Assembly (NCBI RefSeq): GCF_046498435.1
Contig: NZ_JAWOAR010000312.1
Coordinates: 1 to 10,570 of the forward strand
From: Longimonas sp046498435
Lineage (GTDB): Bacteria > Bacteroidota > Rhodothermia > Rhodothermales > Salinibacteraceae
Reading direction: 5' to 3'
Length of the DNA: 10,570 bases
Each line of letters starts with the position of its first letter. The first letter of the stretch is position 1. The notes under the pieces were generated by a model that saw only the letters and a program-made list of their open reading frames with translations, searched no databases and was not told the origin of the DNA. Both the position numbers and the translations under genes were made by a program. This document shows, piece after piece, positions 1 to 6,087 of this stretch.

Positions 1-72
1 CTGGTGGTCGTCGAGATCGCGGTAACGGGTTCGCCCAGCGCGCTTGCCCTTCGAATCCACCTGTACCTGCTT

Positions 73-2592
73 ATGTCTACGCAAACTAACCTGCACACGA
101 TTGAACTGCCCGTGCAAGGTATGACCTGTGCCTCGTGCGTACAGCGCGTGGAAGATGCCCTCGTGGAACTCGACGGCGTGCGTGCTGCCGAAGTCAACCT
201 GGCCACCAACCGCGCGTCCATTCAGGTGGATACAGAGGTCCGCGCTTCGAAACTGGTTGAGGCCATCAAAGACGCGGGGTACGAGGTGCCCACCACCACC
301 TCCACGCTCACGGTGCAGGGCATGACGTGCGCCACCTGCGTAGGCCGCGTGGCCGACGCGCTTGAGGACGTGAACGGCGTGATCGAGGCCGAGGTCAACC
401 TGGCCACCAACCGCGCCACCGTTACGCATCCCCCCGGCAGCGTAAATGCTGCTACCCTACGCACGGCGGTCGAAGACGCCGGATACGAGGTCGTGGAGTC
501 TTCTGATGGCGAGAGCCGCGCCGAGGCCGAACGTAATGTACGCGAGCAAGAACGCTCCTCGCTCAAGCGCCAGCTGATCATTGCCGCATCGGCCACCATC
601 CCGCTGTTTTTGCTCGATATGGGCACTATGTGGATTCCATCCTTCGAAGCATGGGTCATGGATCTGGTGTCGGAGCAGACGCTTCACATTGTGTTCTTTG
701 CGCTGGCTTCCATCGTGCAGTTTGGACCCGGACTGCGCTTCTACAAGAAAGGCTGGCCCGCGCTCAAAGCCGGGGCGCCCGATATGAACACACTGGTGAT
801 GCTCGGCGCCTCAGCCGCGTACGGCTACTCGGTCGTAGCTACGTTTCTGCCGAATGTGCTGCCCGAGGGCACGGCGCACATCTATTTTGAGGCCGCGGCG
901 GTTATCATCACGCTCATCCTGGTCGGCAAGTATCTGGAGGCCATTGCCAAGGGGCGTACGAGCGCGGCCATGCAGCAGCTTCTGGAGCTACAAGCCCGCA
1001 CCGCCCGTGTGGTGCGCAACGGGGTTGAGGAAGAGATTCCGGTGGAAGATGTGATGCCCGGAGACACCGTCATTGTGCGTCCCGGCGAGAAGATTCCCGT
1101 CGACGGCACCATTCTGCGCGGGGCCTCCTACATCGACGAATCCATGATTACCGGCGAGCCCGTGCCCGCCGAGAAGTCCGCAGGCGACGAGGTCGTGGGC
1201 GGCACTATCAATAAGACGGGCAGCTTCCGCTTCGAGGCCACGCGCGTGGGAGCGGATACCGTGCTCGCGCAGATCATTGACATGGTCGAGGCGGCACAGG
1301 CGTCGAAGGTGCCCATCCAGGATCTGGCCGACCGCGTGGTGCGCTACTTCGTGCCCGCCGTGATGACGATTGCCGCCGTCACGTTCGGCGTGTGGATGGT
1401 CGTCGGTCCCGCGCCCGCCCTGTCTATGGCGCTCGTGGCCGCGGTGTCGGTGCTCATCATTGCCTGCCCCTGCGCTATGGGACTGGCCACGCCCACCTCC
1501 ATCATGGTTGGCTCCGGCAAAGGCGCGCAGATGGGTGTGCTCTTCCGCGAAGGCAAAGCCCTGCAGCAGCTTCGCGAGGTCGAAACCGTCGCACTCGACA
1601 AAACCGGCACGCTCACCAAAGGCACCCCCGAGCTCACCGACCTTACCACCGACGCCGATGAATCCGACATGCTCCGCCTCATTGCCGCACTGGAGCAGTC
1701 CTCAGAGCACCCCATTGCCGAAGCCATCGTGCGCGCCGCGAAGGAGCGCGACCTGTCGCTGCCCGATCCCGAGGATTTCGAGGCGGAGCCCGGTATGGGC
1801 GTGTCTGGCACAGTCGAAGACCGCACTGTACAGGTGGGCGCCGACCGCTACATGGAGCAGTTGGGGTATTCGTTGGATGCATGGGCCGAGACGGCTTCGC
1901 CCTGGGCCGATGCTGGAAAAACGCCACTCTTCGCCGCGATGGATGGCCAGGTCGTAGCCGTGTTGGCCGTTGCTGACACCATCAAGGATTCCACCCCCGA
2001 AGCCATTCGCGCCCTGCACGACCGCGGACTGCGCGTCGCCATGATTACTGGCGACAACGAGCACACCGCCCAGGCCATCGCCGACGAGCTTGGCATCGAC
2101 ACCGTCATCGCTGAAGTCATGCCCGACGAAAAGGTCGATGCCATCAAGCGCCTGCAGGAAGGCGGTTCCGTCGCGTTTGTGGGAGACGGCATTAACGACG
2201 CGCCCGCGCTGGCGCAATCAGACGTGGGCATTGCCATTGGCACGGGCACAGACATCGCCATCGAAAGCGCCGACATCATTCTCGTCAGCGGCGATGTGCG
2301 AGGGGTAGCCAACGCATACGCCCTGAGCACCGCCACACTGCGCAACATCAAGCAGAATCTGTTCTGGGCGTTCATCTACAACACGCTGCTACTGCCCGTG
2401 GCGGCAGGCGCGCTGTATCCGGTATTTGGCGTGCTCCTGAACCCCATGTTTGCCGCAGCGGCCATGGGCCTGTCGAGTCTCTTCGTGCTGGGCAACGCCT
2501 TGCGTCTGCGCGGCTTCACCCCCCCGCTCGATGTGGGTGCTGATGTGGATCTTCCCGACGCCGAGCCCCAGCGCGAGGCGGTGGCGGCGTAG
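73..2592 (+). CDS. copA: Copper-exporting P1B-type ATPase CopA (two HMA domains)
   Basis: This is an inner-membrane pump that uses ATP to move Cu(I) out of the cytoplasm. The protein has 839 residues from ATG 73. Two heavy-metal-associated domains lie at about 10-72 and 77-141, with copper-binding MTCASC (C19, C22) and MTCATC (C86, C89). Membrane helices follow from about 165. The actuator domain has TGE (360-362). The membrane copper site is CPC (465-467). The phosphorylation site is DKTGT (509-513, D509), followed by the SEHP nucleotide-binding motif (H546, P547) and the hinge GDGIND (704-709). The last helices carry YN (769-770) and MGLSS (798-802), the Cu(I)-specific P1B-1 signature. The frame stays open upstream to a GTG at 4, but those extra residues do not resemble the family, whereas MSTQTN leads straight into the first HMA domain. 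No copper regulator or chaperone gene is visible. The length is normal and I see no defect. Confidence 0.97.
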   Translation: MSTQTNLHTIELPVQGMTCASCVQRVEDALVELDGVRAAEVNLATNRASIQVDTEVRASKLVEAIKDAGYEVPTTTSTLTVQGMTCATCVGRVADALEDVNGVIEAEVNLATNRATVTHPPGSVNAATLRTAVEDAGYEVVESSDGESRAEAERNVREQERSSLKRQLIIAASATIPLFLLDMGTMWIPSFEAWVMDLVSEQTLHIVFFALASIVQFGPGLRFYKKGWPALKAGAPDMNTLVMLGASAAYGYSVVATFLPNVLPEGTAHIYFEAAAVIITLILVGKYLEAIAKGRTSAAMQQLLELQARTARVVRNGVEEEIPVEDVMPGDTVIVRPGEKIPVDGTILRGASYIDESMITGEPVPAEKSAGDEVVGGTINKTGSFRFEATRVGADTVLAQIIDMVEAAQASKVPIQDLADRVVRYFVPAVMTIAAVTFGVWMVVGPAPALSMALVAAVSVLIIACPCAMGLATPTSIMVGSGKGAQMGVLFREGKALQQLREVETVALDKTGTLTKGTPELTDLTTDADESDMLRLIAALEQSSEHPIAEAIVRAAKERDLSLPDPEDFEAEPGMGVSGTVEDRTVQVGADRYMEQLGYSLDAWAETASPWADAGKTPLFAAMDGQVVAVLAVADTIKDSTPEAIRALHDRGLRVAMITGDNEHTAQAIADELGIDTVIAEVMPDEKVDAIKRLQEGGSVAFVGDGINDAPALAQSDVGIAIGTGTDIAIESADIILVSGDVRGVANAYALSTATLRNIKQNLFWAFIYNTLLLPVAAGALYPVFGVLLNPMFAAAAMGLSSLFVLGNALRLRGFTPPLDVGADVDLPDAEPQREAVAA
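193..416 (+). repeat. 23-bp exact repeat shared by the two HMA domains
   Basis: Positions 193-215 and 394-416 are identical over 23 bases, 201 bp (67 codons) apart and in the same frame. Both encode the core of EVNLATNRA in the two metal-binding domains. The protein motif is commonly similar among CopA HMA domains, but identity including silent positions suggests recent duplication or gene conversion between the two domains. Confidence 0.8.
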
Positions 2593-2637
2593 AATACACC
2601 CATTGGGTCATTATCAGGATTCCGGCTGTGGTCAAGA

Positions 2638-2668
2638 GAGGCGGCTGTCGCCCCCACGAAACCGCCTC
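2638..2668 (+). terminator. copA: Possible copA transcription terminator hairpin
   Basis: A perfect 7-bp inverted repeat, GAGGCGG (2638-2644) and CCGCCTC (2662-2668), encloses a 17-base loop and starts 46 bases after the copA stop. No run of T follows, so it is not a classical intrinsic terminator. It may act as a 3' end-stabilising structure instead. Confidence 0.4.
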
Positions 2669-2755
2669 GGAGTTATACCAAACGCTGCTAATCAACGTAC
2701 TGCTCTGTCAATCCTCATTTTGATAGTTGCTCTGCAATCATCCTCCCACGAAGCC

Positions 2756-2783
2756 TGTCATGCCGAACGAAGTGAAGCATCTC
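2756..2783. repeat. Dispersed intergenic repeat of the 'HAERSEAS / MPNEVKHL' type
   Basis: The stretch beginning TGTCATGCCGAACGAAG and ending GAAGCATCTC matches from memory a dispersed intergenic repeat of many Bacteroidota and other genomes. Its phantom translations read HAERSEAS in one frame and MPNEVKHL in another, and both occur here. It is non-coding. Its function is unknown to me. The sirtuin frame would run back through it if an earlier start were chosen, which argues for the later start at 2904. Confidence 0.75.
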
Positions 2784-2845
2784 AGGTCACGCGAACGGGA
2801 GGCCTGCCGCCGGAACGCGCAATGTGGTGCAACGCACCGGAAAGC

Positions 2846-2902
2846 GGTGGGTACGAAGACAAACGATGCAATATACCCACTGCAATACGCTTTCGTACCA
2901 CC
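2846..2902 (+). promoter_or_regulatory. Long hairpin directly before the sirtuin start codon
   Basis: GGTGGGTACGAA (2846-2857) pairs with TTCGTACCACC (2892-2902): 11 Watson-Crick pairs with one bulged G, plus a G-T closing pair at 2858/2891. The 3' arm ends one base before ATG 2904, so in the mRNA it could hide the ribosome landing site. The 32-base loop contains two direct copies of TGCAATA (2867-2873 and 2881-2887). It could equally be a DNA-level operator. No promoter could be assigned with confidence. Confidence 0.45.
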
Positions 2903-2903
2903 A

Positions 2904-3743
2904 ATGAGAAAGGCTATCGTATCAGAAGCGTTGTCGGATTTGGCAGCCCTCATGCGCATGCGCCGCACGGTGGTATTGAGCGGGGCAGGCGTGAGCACCG
3001 AATCGGGCATCCCCGACTATCGAGGCCCCGATTCGCCCCGTCGCGAGCGGGCCCCCATATCGTATCAGGAGTTCGTTGGGGATGCCGAGGCGCGTAGCCG
3101 GTACTGGGCACGTAGCAGCGTGGGGTGGCCGCGCTTTACCGCCGCCCGTCCGAATGCGGGCCACCAGGCGCTGGCTCGGTTGGAGGCGGCGGGCTACGTG
3201 ACCGGCGTCATCACACAGAACGTGGACGGGCTGCATCAGGCTGCGGGGAGCGATGCCGTCGTCGAACTGCACGGTGCACTGGCCGATGTGCGTTGCCTGC
3301 GCTGTGGACGCCGCACCGACCGCACCGCATACCAGCGCCGCCTCCTGCAAGTCAACCCCGGCTGGCCCCCCGAGGCCGCCACCCTCGCACCCGACGGCGA
3401 TGCGGTGCTCCCCGATGAAGCCACCACGTCGTTCCACGTGCCGGGGTGCCCGCGCTGTGGAGGCATCCTCAAGCCCGACGTGGTCTTTTTCGGCGAGTCA
3501 GTGCCTCGCGTTCAGGTGGATGCGGCGTGGGATCACTTCAACGATGCCGAGATGCTGCTCGTGGTGGGCTCCTCATTGGCCGTGTACTCCGGATTCCGTT
3601 TTGTGCGTCGCGCTGTCAAAGAAGCGCGTCCGGTTGGCATCATCAACCTGGGGCCAACCCGTGGCGATGCCCACGCTCGGCTGCGTCTACACGGCCGCAC
3701 GGGCACGATCTTGCCAACGCTGGCCGAGATGCTGGACCTGTAG
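2904..3743 (+). CDS. NAD-dependent sirtuin deacylase, class II (SIRT4-like)
   Basis: This Sir2 enzyme has 279 residues and should use NAD+ to remove acyl groups from lysines of cytoplasmic proteins. Visible motifs are the NAD-binding GAGVSTESGIPDYRG (27-41), TQNVDGLH (104-111), catalytic H123 in ELHG, zinc ligands C131/C134 and C182/C185, KPDVVFFGE (190-198) and GSSL (222-225). The middle and C-terminal blocks RYWAR, GWP, LQVNPGW, LAPDGD and VYSGFRF follow human SIRT4 closely. It is therefore class II rather than the CobB/SIRT5 class III. SIRT4-type enzymes have weak deacetylase activity and are known for lipoamidase, ADP-ribosylation and HMG-type deacylation; the substrate here cannot be read from sequence. 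The start at 2904 puts the NAD motif at the usual distance from the N terminus. Earlier in-frame starts would cross a dispersed repeat. There is no Shine-Dalgarno; a hairpin ends just before the start. Confidence 0.93.
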   Translation: MRKAIVSEALSDLAALMRMRRTVVLSGAGVSTESGIPDYRGPDSPRRERAPISYQEFVGDAEARSRYWARSSVGWPRFTAARPNAGHQALARLEAAGYVTGVITQNVDGLHQAAGSDAVVELHGALADVRCLRCGRRTDRTAYQRRLLQVNPGWPPEAATLAPDGDAVLPDEATTSFHVPGCPRCGGILKPDVVFFGESVPRVQVDAAWDHFNDAEMLLVVGSSLAVYSGFRFVRRAVKEARPVGIINLGPTRGDAHARLRLHGRTGTILPTLAEMLDL

Positions 3744-3764
3744 CGGAGGATGCACGTCTTCCGC
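3743..3764 (+). terminator. Hairpin overlapping the sirtuin stop codon
   Basis: GCGGAGGA (3743-3750) pairs with TCTTCCGC (3757-3764) around a 6-base loop: 8 pairs, one of them G-T. It begins on the last base of the TAG stop. There is no T run, so it may reduce read-through or act as an mRNA processing or stability element between the sirtuin and the MBL gene 86 bp downstream. Confidence 0.4.
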
Positions 3765-3829
3765 AACCGAATTGGGGCGGCGTTCGTAATGCGTTATCCG
3801 CTTGCTTATGAACAGCTTCCGCGCACCTT

Positions 3830-4732
3830 ATGCTCGACCGGATTCATCTCATCGACACGCATTTTCAGGCGGTGCCCGAAGCCATCGCGGTGTTCTGCAT
3901 CCCGCACGCCCAGGGGGCGCTGCTTATTGAAACCGGGCCGGGCACCGTCACCGAAACGGTGACACAGCGCCTGAAGGCCATCGGACTTGCACCGTCGGAT
4001 GTGACGGATGTGCTGGTGACGCATATCCACCTCGACCATGCGGGCGCAGCCGGCTGGTGGGCCAAGCAGGGCGCTACGGTGCATGTGCACGAGGTGGGGG
4101 CGCCGCACCTGGCCGATCCGAGCAAGCTACTCAAAAGCGCCACCCGCATCTACGGCGACGACATGGACCGCCTGTGGGGCGAGATGCGTCCGGTACCCGA
4201 AGCGCAACTCAACGCACTCGCCGATGGCGACACCGTTACCGTGAGCGATGTAACGCTGGAGGCGCTCGACACGCCGGGCCATGCGTATCACCACCATGCG
4301 TATCTGTTTGATAGCATTGCCTTTACGGGCGACGTAGCGGGCGTGCGGTTGCCCGGCTCCATGCACATGTCGCCTCCGCTGGCGCCGCCCGAAATTGACC
4401 TGGATGCATGGCGCACAAGCATCGAACGGCTGCGAGCACGTGAACTGACCCACATTGCGCCAACGCACTTCGGCCTCTTTACGGATGCGGAAGACCATCT
4501 CGACCGACTGGCCGACCGGTTGGATGCGGTGGAAGCGTTCACCGAAGAGCTAATGACATCGCATCCCACCGACGACGAAATTGAGACGGCAGTGACCGAC
4601 TGGCTCCGATCAGAAGCTGAAGCGGACGGCGTCGAAGGGCCGCTGTGGACGCGCTACGAAACCGCAAACCCAAGCTGGATGGCGGCGATGGGGTTGAAGC
4701 GCTTCTGGCAGAAGCATCGCGCCAATGCGTAG
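3830..4732 (+). CDS. Metallo-beta-lactamase-fold hydrolase (glyoxalase II-like)
   Basis: This is a cytoplasmic metal-dependent hydrolase of 300 residues with no signal peptide. The metal-site motif THIHLDH supplies H65, H67, D69 and H70. Further ligands are H151 in TPGH, the bridging D168 in TGDVAG and H213 in PTHFG. That set is complete for a two-metal MBL enzyme, so activity is expected. The substrate is not identifiable: the family includes thioester, lactone and phosphodiester hydrolases. Residues about 220-300 form a mostly helical C-terminal extension ending NPSWMAAMGLKRFW, which may shape the substrate pocket. It lies 86 bp after the sirtuin on the same strand and could be co-transcribed, although a hairpin sits between them. 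ATG 3830 is the natural start; the nearby ATG at 3808 is in another frame. No ribosome binding site is seen. Confidence 0.9.
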   Translation: MLDRIHLIDTHFQAVPEAIAVFCIPHAQGALLIETGPGTVTETVTQRLKAIGLAPSDVTDVLVTHIHLDHAGAAGWWAKQGATVHVHEVGAPHLADPSKLLKSATRIYGDDMDRLWGEMRPVPEAQLNALADGDTVTVSDVTLEALDTPGHAYHHHAYLFDSIAFTGDVAGVRLPGSMHMSPPLAPPEIDLDAWRTSIERLRARELTHIAPTHFGLFTDAEDHLDRLADRLDAVEAFTEELMTSHPTDDEIETAVTDWLRSEAEADGVEGPLWTRYETANPSWMAAMGLKRFWQKHRANA

Positions 4733-4927
4733 GGCTCGGCAGGCACTACTGCTGTGTCACAGGTGATTCATAGGGTAACGCATGGATCCCCATTTTATAG
4801 TCATCCAGATCCTGAATCGAGTTCAGGACAGGCAAGGCGCCCCTGGCGCCGCTGATCCGGGATCTTTTGTGGCCTTGCATGGCAATCATTCGCGTAAGCT
4901 ACCCAACCATTGACCTGTGACACACCA
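4733..4927. other. Convergent gap with inverted repeats
   Basis: This 195-bp gap lies between two genes that point at each other, so it should hold termination signals for both. Apart from the inverted-repeat cluster at 4810-4864 I see nothing that looks coding. Confidence 0.7.
4810..4864. repeat. Cluster of three inverted repeats, dispersed-repeat type
   Basis: Three dyads follow one another: TCCTGAA (4810-4816) with TTCAGGA (4822-4828); GGCGCC (4836-4841) with GGCGCC (4845-4850) around a 3-base loop; and the palindrome GATCCGGGATC (4854-4864), followed by TTTT. The first half reads ILNRVQD in a phantom frame, which I recall as typical of dispersed intergenic repeats in many bacteria. The position between convergent genes suits a bidirectional terminator, but no long T run is present on either side. 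Confidence 0.55.
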
Positions 4928-5860
4928 CTACGCCATAACCTCGCGTCCCCACAGGCGGTGCATGGTACCGGCGAACTCCTTGTTGAGCAGGTCTTCGAGA
5001 CGATGCGATACCTCGGCCACCGCGTGTCCGTTCACGCCGGTTTCGATGCCGAGTTGGTCGAGCAGGTAGACGGTGTCTTCGGTTGCAATGTTGCCGGTAG
5101 CGCCAGGAATGAACGGGCAGCCGCCCATGCCAGCGAGCGAAGCATCAAACCAGTGAATACCACATGAAAGCGCTTCCATAACGTTTGCTAAGCCGAGCCC
5201 GCGTGTGTCGTGCAAGTGCATCACGAGCGGCGTATCCCCCACGACCTCTTGGATAGCCGTGACGCGTTCCTGAATCATGCGGGGGTTGGCCATGCCTGTC
5301 GAATCGGCCAGCGAAAGCGATTCGAGATCGTAGTCGGCGAAGTGGCGGGCCATTTCCACGACCTGCTGCAGGGGCGTATCGCCGGGTTCTTGGTAGCCAA
5401 ACACGGTTTGGAAGCCGAGCTGTACGTTGACTCCAGCATGCAGTGCAGTGCCGATCATCTGCTCGGCCTGCTCAATGGCCTCTTCGACGGTCATATTGGC
5501 GTTATCGCGGCTGTGGCGGTCGTGCGTGGCAATGGACAGGTCGACGTGCTGAAGATCGGTATCGAGCGCGCGCTCCAGCCCGGCCATGTTTAGCACGAGC
5601 CCGGTGTACGTCACATCATCGCGGTCGGGCAGGGCGGCGCAGACAGCCTCCGCATCGCGCATCTGCGGCACCCAGTCGGGGTGCACGAACGAGGTAACCT
5701 GGATGCGAGGCAGCCCTGCATCAGCCAACGCGATGATGCTGGCCACCTTCTCCTTGGTAGGAATAAACGTATCCTCAAACTGAAATCCGTCGCGGGGGCC
5801 CACCTCGCACAGCGTAACATGCGAAGGCAGAGCCGACGGCGAAAGGTCGTGGCGTGCCAT
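4928..5860 (-). CDS. HMG-CoA lyase family protein (variant active site)
   Basis: This 310-residue TIM-barrel protein is of the HMGL/DRE-TIM type. The founding enzyme splits 3-hydroxy-3-methylglutaryl-CoA into acetyl-CoA and acetoacetate at the end of leucine breakdown. Conserved features are EVGPRDG (19-25, with R23 and D24), TSFVHPDWVPQM (56-67), metal-binding HLHD (H215, H217), and the signature GMGGCPFIPGATGN (244-257) with catalytic C248 and N257, then ATEDTVYLL. Two differences from classical HMG-CoA lyase stand out. DGLQNE is replaced by DGFQFE, and the Glu of IETTSF (human E72) is Gln54 here. A DGFQ-type subgroup is usually annotated as HMG-CoA lyase, but its true substrate is less certain. 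The start at 5860 gives a normal N terminus. The gene stands alone on its strand, convergent with the MBL gene. Confidence 0.85.
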   Translation of the reverse strand: MARHDLSPSALPSHVTLCEVGPRDGFQFEDTFIPTKEKVASIIALADAGLPRIQVTSFVHPDWVPQMRDAEAVCAALPDRDDVTYTGLVLNMAGLERALDTDLQHVDLSIATHDRHSRDNANMTVEEAIEQAEQMIGTALHAGVNVQLGFQTVFGYQEPGDTPLQQVVEMARHFADYDLESLSLADSTGMANPRMIQERVTAIQEVVGDTPLVMHLHDTRGLGLANVMEALSCGIHWFDASLAGMGGCPFIPGATGNIATEDTVYLLDQLGIETGVNGHAVAEVSHRLEDLLNKEFAGTMHRLWGREVMA

Positions 5861-5929
5861 AGTGCCCTACAAGGTGTAACGAACGGATAACAAAGACAGT
5901 GTTATACACGACTTCGTGGGGCTTGAGAT

Positions 5930-5949
5930 CCGATGCGAAGGTGCATCGG
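5930..5949. promoter_or_regulatory. 7-bp inverted repeat upstream of the lyase gene
   Basis: CCGATGC (5930-5936) and GCATCGG (5943-5949) form a perfect inverted repeat around 6 bases, 70 bp upstream of the lyase start at 5860. The place and size suit an operator or leader hairpin. No promoter consensus could be fixed around it. Confidence 0.35.
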
Positions 5950-5993
5950 TGCTAAGCGTAATGCGGCGCCTGCTGGGTCCCCATAATACCCAA

Positions 5994-6026
5994 CACCGCC
6001 TGCCGGAACGAGCCCGACAGGCGGTG
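5994..6026 (-). terminator. Strong hairpin downstream of the M16 operon
   Basis: CACCGCCTG (5994-6002) and CAGGCGGTG (6018-6026) are a perfect 9-bp inverted repeat. After one mismatch, three more pairs extend the stem (6004-6006 with 6014-6016). It lies 60-95 bases past the stop of the second M16 gene. No T run follows on the minus strand. It is best read as a 3' end structure of the peptidase operon. Confidence 0.5.
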
Positions 6027-6034
6027 CACACGAA

Positions 6035-6051
6035 TGACCCTGTACGGGTCA
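6035..6051 (-). terminator. Second hairpin downstream of the M16 operon
   Basis: TGACCC (6035-6040) and GGGTCA (6046-6051) pair perfectly around TGTAC. It lies between the M16 stop at 6088 and the stronger hairpin at 5994-6026, making a double stem-loop at the operon's 3' end. Confidence 0.4.
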
Positions 6052-6087
6052 GCCTCTATGCGTTCTGTGAGTGAAGTCGTGCAATCG

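Larger units (their letters stand above)
2593..2903. other. Gap between copA and the sirtuin gene (311 bp)
   Basis: No credible gene lies here. The gap holds a terminator-like hairpin (2638-2668), a dispersed intergenic repeat (2756-2783), two short overlapping hairpins (2826-2838 and 2835-2849), and a long inverted repeat (2846-2902) that ends one base before the sirtuin ATG. Open frames that cross the repeat are its usual phantom translations. Confidence 0.8.

Noticed and set aside
1..89. Open sequence upstream of copA: in-frame extension from GTG 4, a frame-3 tail ending at TAA 87-89, and an open minus-strand frame.
   Set aside because: None gives recognisable protein and the window edge removes context. 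The CopA homology starts cleanly at ATG 73.
2727..2903. N-terminal extension of the sirtuin from earlier ATGs.
   Set aside because: It runs through a dispersed repeat and the regulatory-looking hairpins; the family N terminus fits ATG 2904.
2450..3097. 215-residue plus-strand frame overlapping the end of copA and the start of the sirtuin.
   Set aside because: It overlaps two confident genes and contains the HAERSEAS phantom peptide of a dispersed repeat.
2801..6015. Similar strings GCCTGCCGCCGGAACG (near 2802) and GCCTGCCGGAACG (near 5999).
   Set aside because: Short, interrupted similarity in GC-rich DNA; not enough to call a repeat family from two copies.
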